A stretch of DNA of 64,000 nt from Phytophthora sp. 'mugwort' (GCA_033558025.1 JAUCEF010000007.1:10106001-10170000); one strand, 5' to 3'. Positions 33,667 to 45,559 are shown, counted from the first letter of the stretch. The notes: generated by a model not told the origin, from the sequence alone. Numbers and translations: made by a program.

Positions 33667-36019
33667 TATGACTAAGACTCGGTCTGGCAGCGGTGCAAAG
33701 CGCCTGCCAAGCCTGCTGCTTCCAATCAGCAGGATAAGAGCTCTAAGCCGTCTGGCAAGGCTCTGCTTTGAAAGGATCCACCAAGGTGGTATCCAAGGTG
33801 GCATCCATGGCGCCTGAGCCGCCTGTGGAGGGCCCTGAGCTCCTCATGGATTACGAAGAGGGCTCTGCCATATCCTGTGATGCCAATGACCCCGCGGGGG
33901 GGGGGGGGGCAACCTGAGCCAGTCCGAGTCTCTACACCGCTGTCTAGCCACCATGGCGACGATGGCAATGAGTCGAAGACGCTCGACCGTCAGGGGAGTC
34001 CTGCCTCACCCAAGGAGGACGAAGAGAAACCCCATTCTCCAGTCAAGAACTGGACGCTCGCTGAGGCGACTGCCCGCGTCAAGGCTGCGAAGGCAGCAGC
34101 AGCCTCGGAAATCAGTCGTATGCGGCGGCTGCTTCCCGGTTTCCACTCCGTGAAGAGTTGGGGGCCATCACTTACACCTATAAGGGCCTATTTAGCTCTT
34201 TTTCTGACGAGAAGGAATAGGGCCAAGTCGGCCGAGAGATCTCTAACGATCTCGACGGGCAGCAGTCGGAACACCCGGCAGCTCGTCAAAAGGAGTGCGC
34301 GCCCCGGCGACCCAGTCGCCTGCGAAAAAGTGTTCTTCACCTCTCCGTGGGGGACGCCTTAGGCTCTCCGGTACTCCCCTCCTGAGGCGTCCTACATAGC
34401 TGGGGCCTACATGGGTCAGCCCCAGCCGCCTCGCATGCCTCTCGGGCGGACGCTCTTCTATGGGCGCGTATGGGCGCCACCTAGTGGTCAAGCACCCCTG
34501 TTTTCTTTTTTCAAACAGAACTTGAGTGCTACTAGGTGCGTGCTCCTAGCACCGCACTATACCATAAAATATCCGACCCTCCGACCACGCATAAAACGGC
34601 GAAAGAGGGGGTGTCACTATGTATTGTCACCTAGCTCTGCGCTCCGCGCAGTCCTAATAACCCTGGCGGCTCGCAGAGCTCGATGGTAACAGAGCCCTAA
34701 GCCCGCTACGGCTGCGCCTTCTCTTGACGGTTGAACAGCGGTTGGTTGCGCGCGTGGGGGATCTCCGTCCCCAGGTTACGACCAATCAGCGTGCTTGAAT
34801 ATCGCATTATACTTGATAGCGGTTGAATGATTTGCATAACCTTACCTAGGTTTTGTAATGGTCGCACTTAAGTACAGTCGGATAAATGATGATATCCATC
34901 GATATCCATCTCAAAACGTTCACAATCCGACGAAAGAAGCCAGAGCTCCGGTCGGGACTTCGACCTGTGTGGGGCTACCCATTTCCTGACGCCCCCCCCC
35001 CACACTGTGACCATCTTTCCAGGAGGCCAAGGCTGTCTTCTGGAAGTGAACAGCTACGCGCTGCTCACAAAGACAATTTAATGTTCTCCGGCGGGATCTC
35101 ACGTTGGAGGACATCCTTGACGTCCGAGATCTCTGTATCGAGTTTACCCATGTGGTATGCGAACGGCAGCTCTCTCGAGAGCTACAGAATCATTTTGCTT
35201 CTAGCGCTCATGATGAGCGCGTGTATGGGATTGGATCTACGACCACACCCCATTCGGGAAATAAAGCCCGAAATACTTACGAAGCTGTCGCCGACTCTGT
35301 TCCTAGATCGCGACAGCCTTCGGGCAATCAGCCTGGAGCCGCTCAATCGGCTCACAGGAGCACTCAGCCTCCGAGTACCCCCTCTATTTCACGCGGAGCT
35401 GGCGCTTCCCATGAACGCGCCGCTCCTAGAACACACGCTCCACGTGGTAGTGGGTCTCCCCATTACGGTCAGGGAGAGGCGGTTGCGCCCTCGTACGAGC
35501 ATGAGTATGAGGCACCGCCCCCTCGGCCCGTCTCAGGACCTGGTGTGCCTCCTTCGGCTCTACCTCGAGCCGTTGAAGAATTCGTTCTCCGTCGCCGAGT
35601 CCTTTCGCTGGAGATTGCGCTTAAGCTCGGTGAAGGCGGATGTGCCGCCGCCCAGGCCGGGACCGCAGGAATCCTCGGGTCGATTCGTGACGACGTGAGT
35701 CGTCTGGCAGACGACTTGTCGGCCCTTGAAGGCCCACGATCGACCGTCTAATAAATGACGTGGACGTGGCCTTCCGACGTCTGGATCCCGTTGAGTGTCC
35801 GTGGACCGTGTCAAGAGGGCGGTGTACCTCCTTCTGGACATCTTGCGGCCAGAGCCCCAGACGAGAGCGAGTCCTACTTACTCCCAGCCGTATCATTATG
35901 GCTCATACTCGTCGTATGCAGCCGGGGTTCCTTCGTATGGAGCCCCTTTCACGGTCTCGCAAGGGACATGGGCGGGCACTCTCAGGCGGAGGAGTCGCAG
36001 CCTCGCTTTCATGAGCTGA
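33667..36019 (+). pseudogene. Antisense coding-like region of gypsy-1 (aORF)
   Basis: This plus-strand stretch opposes the retrotransposon. Pieces in order are: VVSKVASMAPEPPVEGPELL then MDYEEGSAIS (33780-33890); RQGSPASPKEDEEKPHSPVK and WTLAEATARVKAAKAAAASE (33980-34110); a Pro-rich part with YIAGAYMGQPQPPRMPLGR (34390-34450); and a 215-codon frame (35104-35751) rich in Pro, Ser and Arg, ending LSALEGPRSTV. The last part, VYLLLDILRPEPQTR then YGSYSSYAAGVPSYG, ends at 36019, overlapping the integrase end (35903) tail to tail. It is broken by frameshifts, one at a 14-base G tract. Gypsy-2 has a counterpart at the same place. Function unknown. Confidence 0.55.
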
Positions 36020-37330
36020 CATCGCTTCCGCGTGCGTAGCCTGCGGGGCTGCCGGGCCCTGCGGATCGCGGTACCGCTTCAGATGGCCCACGTATAACGT
36101 CGGGTGGGTCGTCATCGACTTATGCAGATCGATGGTGTACGCCGCGCCATATCTTTCCAGGACCGTGAAGGTTCCAATGAAGCCGTGCTTCAACTTGTTG
36201 CTCCGAACGGAACTTACCGTGGCGAGTGGCAGGTTACTAGTATCTAGTAGGACTAATTCACCCACATTAAACACGTTTAGATTTCCTCTTCCTTGTTTGT
36301 CTGAGTACTCCTTTTGTTTGGCCTGTGCCGCTGCCATGGCACCACAGACACGGCTGATTACATTTAGCCTGGCGTCTACAAAAGGCTCCACTTGTTTCCG
36401 CAAAGAAACTAGTCTCATGTCCGAGACCTGGAAGGAAAGAGCTTTCCGAGCCTCTCCCCCACTTAGAACCGAAGCCGGGGTGCTGCCTCGTAAAGTGAGC
36501 GGCACCTGTGGATGGCGTAAGCCATTCAGGTAGAACGGGTACACCCCGTCGGTGCGTGAACCGCATTGTTGAGGTCAAACTCAACTACTGGCAGGCGTTC
36601 TGACCAAGTGCGAGGAGCCTCTGCAAAGACACTGCGTAGAGTGTCCTCGAGCACTTGGTTGACACGCTCCGTCTGTCCATCCGTTTGAGGATGATCGGCT
36701 ATGGACATGTGCAAGCTCGTGCCAAGTAGCTGGAACAACGATCGCCAGAACGCAGCGGTAAACCGCGGGTCACGATGCGAGATAGTTGTCTCCGGCAGGC
36801 CATGATGGATGAAGACGCCATTCAGGAACAGATTCGCTGCCTATTCCCCGGTCACTGTTTCTTTGACCGGAGCAAGACGCACCATCTTTCTCAGACGGCA
36901 CACGAACCCAAGATGCCGGTGTTTCCGTGGCTGTCGGCTGGAAGCCCAAAGGTAAAGTCCATACTCATCGACTTCCAGCAGGCCGCTGGAACGGGAAGGC
37001 TTTGCACAGGAGCCGAGGCGTGCCCGATGGGTTTCACCTGCTGACATACTTCGCATGTCTTCAAGTACTGTGCGACCCACTTGTACATGTGGGTCCACCA
37101 AAAGTACTGAGAGACCGGTTTGAAGGTCTTCTCGCGGCCCAAGTGACCGCTGAACGGCGCCTCGTTCGCCTCGTGAAGGATGTCAAACTTGATATCGTTG
37201 TCGTTTGATATATACGACTACCCGGGGGGGGGAGATCATAGGTCTCCACTCGGTAGTAGACCAGGCCATCGGCCCACTCGTATCGATGGAGCCGGGTCTC
37301 TGACGTGGCGTGAGCCACTCGGCCTTGGCT
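35903..37330 (-). pseudogene. gypsy-1 integrase and C-terminal region
   Basis: The zinc-binding part is near 37130-37050 (YLKTCEVCQQVKP). The core starts SMSMDFTFGLPADSHGNTG, then SIADHPQTDGQTERVNQVLE (36710) and VVEFDLNNAVHAPTG. The C-terminal part has LVLLDTSNLPLATVSS, KHGFIGTFTVLERYG and HPTLYVGHLKRYRDP, a GPY/F or chromodomain-like end. A 9-base G tract at 37224-37232 and stops interrupt it. Confidence 0.8.
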
Positions 37331-37427
37331 TCCTTGCCAGCAGCCGGGAAACGGACCAGAGGCGCCAGGGCTTCAGCGCCCCGATACGCCATGCGTATCT
37401 GATCGTACAGATCGGTCGTGGCACGGC

Positions 37428-37780
37428 TTACGTGCGCCAGCTCATAGTCCGGCCTGCGTGACAACGCATCGGCAAGTATTGCTGGCTTGCCAGGCTTGTA
37501 CTCGACGCGGAAGTTGTATTCTGCGAAGAAGGACAGCCACCTTGCCCTCCTTTGGGACAGATGGGGCGAATTTGTCGCGTCCGTAAGGATACGTGATATG
37601 TGTAGATCACAAAGGGCTGTGAGCCCAGGAGGTGCACCCGGAACTTGGCAAGGGCGTACTTTATGGCAAGCAGCTCCTTGTCATGAACGGGGTAATTCCG
37701 TTCGGCAGCCTTGAGCTGCCTGGACTGAAACGAGATCATTCGTTCACGTCCTGCTGTATCGGGCTGAGCAATGCACACCC
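37428..37780 (-). pseudogene. gypsy-1 RNase H region
   Basis: MISFQSRQLKAAERNYPVHD and KELLAIKYALAKFRVHLLGS match the gypsy RNase H block and are nearly the same as gypsy-2 at 47556-47700. Frameshifts follow QPFVIYTYH. Confidence 0.8.
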
Positions 37781-37789
37781 GATTGCATA

Positions 37790-38710
37790 ATCGGATGCAT
37801 CGCAGACGACGCTAAGCGGTGTCGTCTCGTCCGGTAGTGCCAGGACAAGCGCCGTCTGAAGGCTTGTGTTGACATTGTCAAATGCTTCCTGGTGCTCAAG
37901 CCTCAGTGCTAGTCGGTATAGAAGATCCGACAAGGGTCTAGCCAGACCTGCGTACCTTCGCCGTACTTATGGAGGTAGTTGGCCAAGCCCAGCCACTTCC
38001 TCAGGTCGTTCTGGGACATTGGCGTTGGCCAAGCCGGAATGGCCCTGTCCTTCTCCGGGTCGGCTCGAACGCCGACATTGCTAACGAGCAACCGAGAACT
38101 TTGATATCTCGCGCCTCGAAGACTCATTTGGCGACGTTGGCATATAGCTTGTTCGCTTTCATGACCTTTAACACTCGACGGAGGTGCTCCAAATGCACCT
38201 CCATAGCCGTTTTGCCTCCCTCGGTACGACTATGGACGAAGATGTCGTCGAAGTACGACTGTGCGTACGCACGCAGCGGTCTAAACAACTGCGTTACCAG
38301 GCAATTAAATGTCGCCCGAGCATTAGACAGGCCCTGTGACATCACAAGTCACTACCAGAGCATACCGCTCGTGGTACCCACTGCGGTGAGCGGGATGTCG
38401 TTCTCGCGCATCAGGATCTGGTAATATCCGTCCACCAGGTCCAGGGTGCCGCAGCCGGCCATGTTGTTCAACAACCCATCCTTTCGCGGGATGAGTATCT
38501 AGGCCGGCACCGTTGCGCTGTTCAGCTTCTTAAAAGCATGAACCAGACGCTACTTCCCGTTTGGCTTCTGAACGCAGAAGGTTGGCATCGAGTGCGGGGA
38601 TTTCGATTCCAGCACCACGCCTGCCTTGGCCTCTGCGGCGAAGAAGGCATCAATGATCTCGCACTGCTCGCGAGGCAGTGACCATTGTCCGGTGCCACAG
38701 TACTTTGTGC
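37790..38710 (-). pseudogene. gypsy-1 reverse transcriptase
   Basis: SMPTFCVQKPNGK, MAGCGTLDLVDGYYQILMRE, MSQGLSNARATFNCLVTQLF and SYFDDIFVHSRTEGGKT appear in order. The catalytic YFDD is intact. Stops lie at about 38560 and 38350. RT continues to KWLGLANYLHKYGEG near 37980. Confidence 0.8.
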
Positions 38711-39244
38711 CTGATCTCCGATCAGGTGGGAGTTAAAAAGGTGGATCGTTGGACTCCACGTCCTCCAGCTCCTTCATCAAAGGAGACACGGGATCCTTCG
38801 GGTTCTTGAGGTTCTCAGAACCCAAGCGCGAGGCACACTGGGAGGGGAATGCCTCCAGGACGCCCTCGACCATAACCGAGGAGGAATTCAATTCCTCAGG
38901 AGTGGACTCTTGCTTTAAGAATACCACCTCCACGATCTCCCAACCTTTCAGGTTGGCCAGGAAATCTATCGGTGTCAATTCTTCAAGGTTCAGGAGCTTT
39001 GCAACCTCGGGCAGTGGCTCTAGCTGGATGCCGCCTACCTTGATCCGATGGCCGGTCTTGCCGTCGAGGAAATGATAACACCTTCGGCTGGCCGCATCGG
39101 AAGAACCCGGAACCTGGGTTCCGAGTCGCTTGAAGCGACTCTAGTCTGAAGTCACTTCAGACTCGACTTCCGGTATCGACTATGTAGTTGATGGCGACCG
39201 TGAAGTGGTACTTCGTTACCCACGTCTGTGGACGTCTCATTGAT

Positions 39245-39530
39245 GACGTCGAAAGCCTCTAGGACTTCGTGTGGAACATGGTTACACACACAAGAAGTGC
39301 ATTCCGCCGCTCTTCTTCAGATAAGATCTGGGCGACCCGGTGTGGAACAAGGTTACACACACCGGAAGCGCATTCCGCCACTTCTGCCTCAGTTATGGTC
39401 CGGGCGACCTGGTGTGGAACATGGTTACCCACACAGGATGCGCCTCCCGCGTCTTCCTCGCCAGTTTCAGTCTGGGTGACTTGGTGTGACTTCGGTTACC
39501 CACCGGGTCGGTGCCTCCTGGCTCCGCCAC
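39245..39530. repeat. Four tandem repeats of about 75 bp within gypsy-1
   Basis: Each unit carries TGTGGAACATGGTTAC or a variant, followed by ACACACxxGAAGxGCATTCC and a C-rich tail. Units start near 39265, 39340, 39415 and 39485, and the last is most diverged. They lie between protease and RT. On the minus strand they read as repeats of VTMFHTRSP. Confidence 0.75.
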
Positions 39531-39789
39531 TCTTGAAGCCTTGGCCGCCGGTCTAGATTCCGGCGGGGGTTGAGGGCTATCCTGTAAAGAATGCCGCACT
39601 CGACCAGGTGCAGCTTCTGCTGCCATCACTTCTAGGGAGTCGCTCAATACGTCGGCGGCTCCCAAAACTTCACTGGATGCTCTTGAATCCCGGCGCCCCT
39701 TTCGGACGCCCCAGTTCTTGGCAGAGGTGGGAACATGACTCATCAATGTTCTGCCAGTAACTGCGGCCCGGCTGGCCCCGATGGCTTTA

Positions 39790-40100
39790 TTTCACCAATC
39801 AATCCATGGATCATGTTTCTCGAGCCAGGGCATGCCCAGGATCAAGTCATACTTGTCCAACTCTAGGACAGTAAACCGCTCCATGCTGTTGAAGGCCACG
39901 AACTTCACAGCTAGATCCACCCGGTTCTTGGGGACGGTAATCACCGTTCCGTCGGCCAGTTGTACCGACACTGTCCCGTTGCCTTTGCTTTCTCGTAAAA
40001 CATAGGCCAGCTTGTTGCTGTTCTCTGCAACAGTATGGTGGGGTAAGAAGTTCTTCGACGCCCCGGAGTCTATCAAAGGGATGGATATATCACTGTACAC
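39790..40100 (-). pseudogene. gypsy-1 aspartic protease region
   Basis: An open frame with IPLIDSGASKNFLPHHTV (catalytic DSGA), TVITVPKNRVDLAVKF, and ELDKYDLILGMPWLEKHDPW, the ILGMPWL block that marks gypsy proteases. This segment itself is unbroken. Confidence 0.8.
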
Positions 40101-40419
40101 GTACGTGTACTACTAACAGCCCAACGCTGCCCTTCTTCGATTCGAGAGTGCAAAGACTCACAGGGGCTAATTCTCCATGGTGCGCGCCACCCGCGCACCG
40201 CTCGTGAAGACTTAGATCTGCCACAGTAGGGCGCTCCGCTCCTACTGACGTCCTGCGTTCCCCAGCCCGTGGGGTCGTGGCCTTTGCCAACGACCCTTGA
40301 GCGCGATGGGCTGGGGGGGGGGGGAACGCTTTCGTTGTCCCCCGCAGGAAGGCACGTGCCAGGTGCCTTAGCTTACCACAGCTAGCAGCGAATATCATGC
40401 TGCTCGGCGAGCCCAAGTT

Positions 40420-40990
40420 CTATGGGAACTGGCCCGCTCGGGGCCTCCGCGACTTGGTGTCACTGCCTCTGGCCACATCGCCGCCGGTGTGCGCGCCTGG
40501 CGGTGACTGTACTCCTCTTAAAGGGCGACTTGGATCGCCTCCTCTAGCGTATTGGCCTGTATGCGAAATAGCTGGGTGCGGGCCGGGTCTACTCTTAGGC
40601 CGTCCAGAATACCGTCACCTTGATGTGTTCATGGAGTGGGTTCCCACGAAGGATACGGTGAGCTACCGCATCTCCTGGATGCACTCGTGCAGCTCACGCC
40701 TTCCCTGCTGACATGACAGGAAGCATGATTTCTGCCGGTACTCATAGTTCGCAGGGAAGAACGCAGCTCTAACTGCCCACACAGCTGATCTGAGGATACG
40801 AAGGATCCAGGCGTCGTCACTTCTCGCGTATACGCCCAACGCTTAGCACGACCGCTAAGGTTGGAGAGGACGAAAGCTACTAGATAAAGAGATGAGACGC
40901 GCATCCATTGCGAGCTCAACTTATCGCACCCAGAAGTGAAGGTTTTTCACCTCTCATCCCCCCGTAAGGGTTTACTTTCAGCCTCAACGA
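40420..40990 (-). pseudogene. gypsy-1 gag region
   Basis: FVLSNLSGRAKRWAYTREVT then TTPGSFVSSDQLCGQL matches the retrotransposon gag domain and parallels ALSNLGDRAGAWAMARATSS in gypsy-2. A frameshift separates it from ANYEYRQ and CQQGRRELHECIQEMR. The zinc knuckle expected near 40300 is not visible; a 12-base G tract lies at 40313-40324. Confidence 0.7.
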
Positions 40991-41050
40991 ATTGGGGTAC
41001 ACCGGTTTCAGCTCTGCGGCCGGAACTGCTGGTTGCTCCGAACATGTTCG

Positions 41051-41262
41051 ATATTTATAGGCGATCTCCTTTAATGCATCTACATACTAACAATAAGTCG
41101 CCTATAAGGAACCCTGTTATCCTTTTGAGTGGTTCTGAGGTCTCTGTACAATATGTGTGGTACCCATCCGTGTGGCATTTCCGTGACGTCATAGTGATGT
41201 TGGCTACATCATTAGGGGCATTCTAAATAGTGACTTGGCGCTCTTCATGTAAACCCGTTACA
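41051..41262 (-). repeat. gypsy-1 5' LTR (right copy)
   Basis: Partner of 33250-33480, with one TGACGTCA (41184-41191) instead of two. A 12-bp palindrome CGAACATGTTCG lies at its inner border (41039-41050). Confidence 0.8.
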
Positions 41263-41592
41263 CTCCTTGCCACCAGATCGTCTACGCTAATGAGACCGGG
41301 GTGCGAACAAACATCTTTTGGGCTGAAAAAAACGAGATGGGGTCCCAGCAAAACAAAAAAGGTCTTCAGCAAAATATTACCAGCGATTTGGAGTGTCAGC
41401 AAACAGATTTGCGGGTTCGAGCAAAATAGATTTGTGAGATCGGCAAAACACAGATTTGCCAACGCCCAGCGGGGCCTCACCAGGACTATTCCAGTTTTCG
41501 ATACAAATTGGCACTGGAGGCAAGCCCCCGGCCACCCCTCTACATGCACATACGGTAGTGAGTCACTATAGTGACCCGGCCACCAAGGCCCA

Positions 41593-42177
41593 GTGCCCCA
41601 GCATTTGAAACTGCAGCGCTCTCAAGATCTCCAAGGTTATCGGGCCGCCGAGTGTGTCTACAACACCCGCACGCACGACGCGCCGACCTCCGCCGTGTTC
41701 GTGACGGACTACCCGTACAACAACCACCACGGCTACCTGTACAGCACTTGCTCTTCGTACACGTGCGAGTTGTCGACGACGGACCAAATCGCCGCCAACG
41801 GCTACTCCAGGACATTTACTCCAGGACATTCTTCTGGAGGCAAGAAAGTGGCGCACGCCGGTCGGCAAGACGTACAAGTAACATTAACGTGGCTTGTGCG
41901 TTTGTGCGAAACAGTGGGAGCCGACAGCGCCGTCGGTATCGACTCCATTAAGGACCAGCCAAGCGCGAATACATATCTCCACGTCAAGTTCATCGTCGGC
42001 GGAACTATGGCAGCTCGTATACCTGCAGGGCGAGCCTGCAGACCGCTTGATCTGCTACTGTATATCCTCGTGTGCCCAGTACCAACCGTCCGTAACTTCA
42101 GGACTTCCAAACTGTGTATGCAAATTAACTCGACCGGTTGTCTAGTGGCCGCCAATACGCTTCATTCTAGTTTTTAG
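41593..42177 (+). pseudogene. Unrecognised cysteine-containing gene fragment
   Basis: A 194-codon frame whose first half (AAECVYNTRTHDAPTSAVFV and YLYSTCSSYTCELSTTDQIA) has strong GC third-position bias and looks truly coding. A tandem duplication of ACTCCAGGACATT (around 41804-41831) shifts the frame, and an alternative frame seems to continue it. No start with a signal peptide is visible. I do not recognise the family. Confidence 0.35.
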
Positions 42178-42203
42178 GGACTTCGCCCTCATTCCCGCAT
42201 TCG

Positions 42204-43930
42204 ATGCCGCGCCGCATTGCATGGACACTGTTAGCTGAGCATTGGACAAACGAAGACTTTATCCAGCACCGAGCGAATGCCTTATTCTGTTCTGGCGCCT
42301 ACGTAAATCGTGAGATTTTTTTTATTGTAGAATATGCGCTGCCGACCACGCCATGGTCGAGAGACGATTGGAGTACATCGGCCCGTCGTGTGCAAGTAAG
42401 GAGGATGCCCTGGGGGCATACAGTATGATGTTCAGGGAAGTACTCGGAGTGCACTTCGAAGCCAGCTTGGCGCGTCTACAGCAGCGGCAACGGGCACATT
42501 AGAGGGGGGAGGGAATCATGCACTGGGGACTCACGTGTACCGATAAATAGATGCAGTGAAGGGGTACGTGGCCAGGATGGATTCGTGGGGTGTGCAACTG
42601 CGACGAATTTGAAGTAACCTCCGCCGAGTTACTGACGTTCCAGCACCACCGCTGGGTTTGCCGTCTCGTCAACAAATAAGCGATAGTGTGAAATGCCTCC
42701 GAAATAAGAACTTATCGAGGAATATTAGGCAAGCTGTAAAGATGCTGACAAAAGAATATCCATTCTATGACGGTATAGATGGAGGCAAGGCATTTCTTTT
42801 CGGTCGTGTAGATGTCGACGATGGATTTCCGAGGATCGGAAAAGGCAGTGATGGTGACCCATTCATTCTAGGTGTACAATATCGCGTGTGTTGACCAAAG
42901 TGCACCAATTTCGCGGTCATGAACACTTTCGACTCTTCCAGACTGATACGACTTTCAAGCTTAGTGACCTACTCGATTTTACGTGTGGGTTACAGATTGG
43001 TGTCGCGTCTACCACCTTGCCGCTATTCTCGTGGTGAGCGCTAGAACACATCGCGAGTACGAGATACATTTGGCTGCGTGGCCAGAATATACCAGCGAGT
43101 ATTTCCGACGTCACTTCGTGTTGATGCTGTCTTAGACGACGCGGAAGACGCTCAGTTCAACGCTGAAAAGCATAAACACTTTCAGCGACAGTAAGTACTT
43201 GATGTGCTTTTTCCATGTGCTATACAACGTTCACAAGAAAATGAGACATCTCGAGACAACTCCTGCTGTGGCTGTTTCTTCCTGGAATCATGGATATGCA
43301 TTTCACGGCAAGCTACGCGGCATATTGCAGAGTGAAGGAACGAGCCATTTCAGCGTGGAAAGGACAGTCATGCCTGAAACGCTTTGCAAAATACTTTGAG
43401 GAGAATGGACAGAGAATCGCTTTTGGAGATGGCGGAATTTTCATACGCCGTCGAGTTGTGCGCCACGAATAACCCCTGCGAGGTTTTCAAAGCTACTGTG
43501 AAGCGACACGTTCAACGCAAGCTAGCGATATGCGCACTAATGCGAAGCATGGTCACGTTGGCAGAGGATGTTGGATGCGATTTGCCAATGCCGACCCCAG
43601 CATGTATTGCTCACCTAATGTGGAGATCGAGCAGCCAAGTGGATGCTGAAGAGTAAGGTTGTGGCTCTAATTAGGACTGACGTGGAGACGCAACCCAAGG
43701 TGTTGCCTATTTTGGAGATTTATCTAGACGCGGAGGCCATGAAAACAATGCGCCAAATGGCTAGTTCCGTAAATGCGGCAAACGGGATGGAGGCTTCTAT
43801 TTCTTCTCCGGTATTAGAGAAAGCTGAAAAAACTAAAGCATCACGCCTCTATCGTGATAGCGTGAAATGGTCTACACGCCGAGCACATCGGATGAATTAT
43901 GGCTGTCAATGGTTGGGTTGTGGATATTGA
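42204..43930 (+). pseudogene. Mutator-like (MULE) transposase copy 2, degenerate
   Basis: Same family as 11238-12480. Segments: LPSRQQISDSVKCLRNKNLS (42658), KAFLFGRVDVDDGFPRIGKG (42790), TDTTFKLSDLLDFTCGLQIG (42950), YQRVFPTSLRVDAVLDDAED (43090-43150, catalytic-type DAE region), LMCFFHVLYNVHKKMRHL (43200), ATNNPCEVFKATVKRHVQRK (43470) and a C-terminal frame ending VKWSTRRAHRMNYGC. Frames change several times. It stops just before the gypsy-2 LTR. Confidence 0.7.
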
Positions 43931-43943
43931 ACATAGCAGCTGG

Positions 43944-44371
43944 TGTGACGGGGGTCACGCACGCTCTGGCCTGAGGAAGCGTAGCTTCAAACCGAGACAG
44001 ACGCCCTGCGTCTCTGTCGTCTTGTCGCACGAGCAAAGCCTGGCTTTCCGATAGTCCGTGGGACCGGGTTCCCTTGACTTGCGAACGTCTAGGTTAGACT
44101 TTAACTGAGTCTTTATTGGCATGCTACTATGTTCCTACTTATTGTAAACTGCCTAATGCATCCCTTAAGTCACCGGTTTCTCGATTGGTTGTTCTCACAC
44201 CCATGTCTCCTTCCTAAATGCGAATCGTACCTAAAGGTGTCTCTCACCTAAGTGCGATCCGTGCTTAGTGGTGTGTCCTCTCCTAGATACGATCCGTACC
44301 TAGTGTGTGGGCGTTCCATAGTGTGTTGCCACACCAACTGGTCATGGGTCATCCATCAGGAATACACCCCA
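43944..44371 (+). repeat. gypsy-2 5' LTR
   Basis: From TGTGACGGGGGTCACGCACG to ATACACCCCA. Internal TACCTAAAGGTG / TGCTTAGTGGTG / TACCTAGTG units repeat the motif CGATCCGT about every 40 bases. Confidence 0.9.
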
Positions 44372-44518
44372 TTATACCCTTCCACACCCAAACGGAAACC
44401 ACCGTACGGAAAGGTCCGAGGGGAATCCAGCGGATAACGGGCACTTCGTGCCGCACCCGGAGGTTGAACCTCACTTCTCAAAAGCCCCGCCGACGCCGAC
44501 GATACTCGCCCAACGGGC

Positions 44519-45350
44519 ATGACCAAGACCACGACATCACCGAGACTGGCTTTCGCTGGATTCCCCTCACTTTCTGCGAAAAAGCAGAGAGCCCGCGTTG
44601 AGCATTTTGACAAGTACGAGACCTCACTCATCGCACATGTGAGCGCCGCAGCCCAAGAAGCTGCACGCGCGACAGTACTGGCGGCAGCTCAGAGCGCAGC
44701 TCAATCCGTTGCGCGGGAGTCCGCTACCTTCGATTCGCGACAAGGATCGATGAAGGTGGTCAAGATGACGGTTCCCAAGCTCGACGGGAAGGAGTCGGAC
44801 AGCCTGGTCTTTTGGATCCATGAGATCGAAATCGCGCTGAGCGCGGGACAGATCTATGACGCGAGATCTCAAGTCGCCTTCGCCCTGTCCAACCTGGGAG
44901 ATCGGGCAGGTGCATGGGCTATGGCTCGAGCGACCTCGTCTCCGGGGTATTTCACTTCATGGTCGTTCATGGAACAGGAGCTCCGAAAGAATTTCCTGTT
45001 TGCCAACTGCAAAGCCTGGAAGCGGCTATGGCGGAGCTCCCCTCCCGGAGGACGTGAAGGTCACGGTGTTCATGGACGGTGTCCGCACGGGTCCGGTGCG
45101 GACGGAGCTTATTCGGCGTCAACCCAAGACCTTCAACAAGGCAGTACACCTCGCTCTGCTTGAACCCCCACTGTGTGCGTTCTGCACAGGGCATGTAGGT
45201 CCTTCAGACTCGTCTGAGGGCCCCACCCCTCCCCCACGGAGATCTCTTCTGCCGAGTCGGCTCGACTCACCTCGAGGAAAGCACGAGCGAGTGGCCGCTG
45301 TTTCGGCTGCAAGAAGCCACTTCCGTCGCAATTGTCCGACCAACCCGTAG
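44519..45350 (+). pseudogene. gypsy-2 gag
   Basis: A 214-codon frame starts MTKTTTSPRLAFAG. An Ala-rich helix is followed by the gag core MKVVKMTVPKLDGKESDSLV, FALSNLGDRAGAWAMARATS and SWSFMEQELRKNF. A frameshift near 45010 moves the text to the 44856-45350 frame. A worn zinc-knuckle-like tail may lie near 45300. Confidence 0.75.
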
Positions 45351-45559
45351 CGAGTCAACCGTGGCAAGGCCACCTCGGCGTCGCCGTCGCTCAATGTGAT
45401 TGAGTCCGACTTGTCCGAAAACGACGGCTCCCAGTAGGTGCGGGACGGCTTGCTGGAAACTCCGCTCTTCCCAGGCTTTGGTGGCCTCGTCACCTCCCCT
45501 TCCGGGGAGCAAGTCCCTGAGACAACGCTGTTGTTTCTCTCGGTGGCCGCTACGCGGTC

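Larger units (their letters stand above)
33250..41262 (-). mobile_element. Ty3/gypsy LTR retrotransposon gypsy-1 (minus orientation)
   Basis: LTR-like repeats at 33250-33480 and 41051-41262 enclose gag, protease, RT, RNase H and integrase, in gypsy order on the minus strand. A 2.3-kb plus-strand coding-like region lies between integrase and the 3' LTR (left side). Many stops and frameshifts make it non-functional. The LTRs have diverged, with several indels between them, so the copy is old. Confidence 0.85.

Noticed and set aside
33877..35751. Plus-strand frames first read as gag of a plus-oriented element
   Set aside because: The true gag (LSNLSGRAKRWAYTRE) lies on the minus strand at 40420-40990 in correct order with protease and RT, so these frames are antisense.
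41571..41951. 126-codon frame overlapping 41593-42177
   Set aside because: Arg-rich shadow of the better-biased frame, at least up to the small duplication near 41810, after which it may hold the true continuation.
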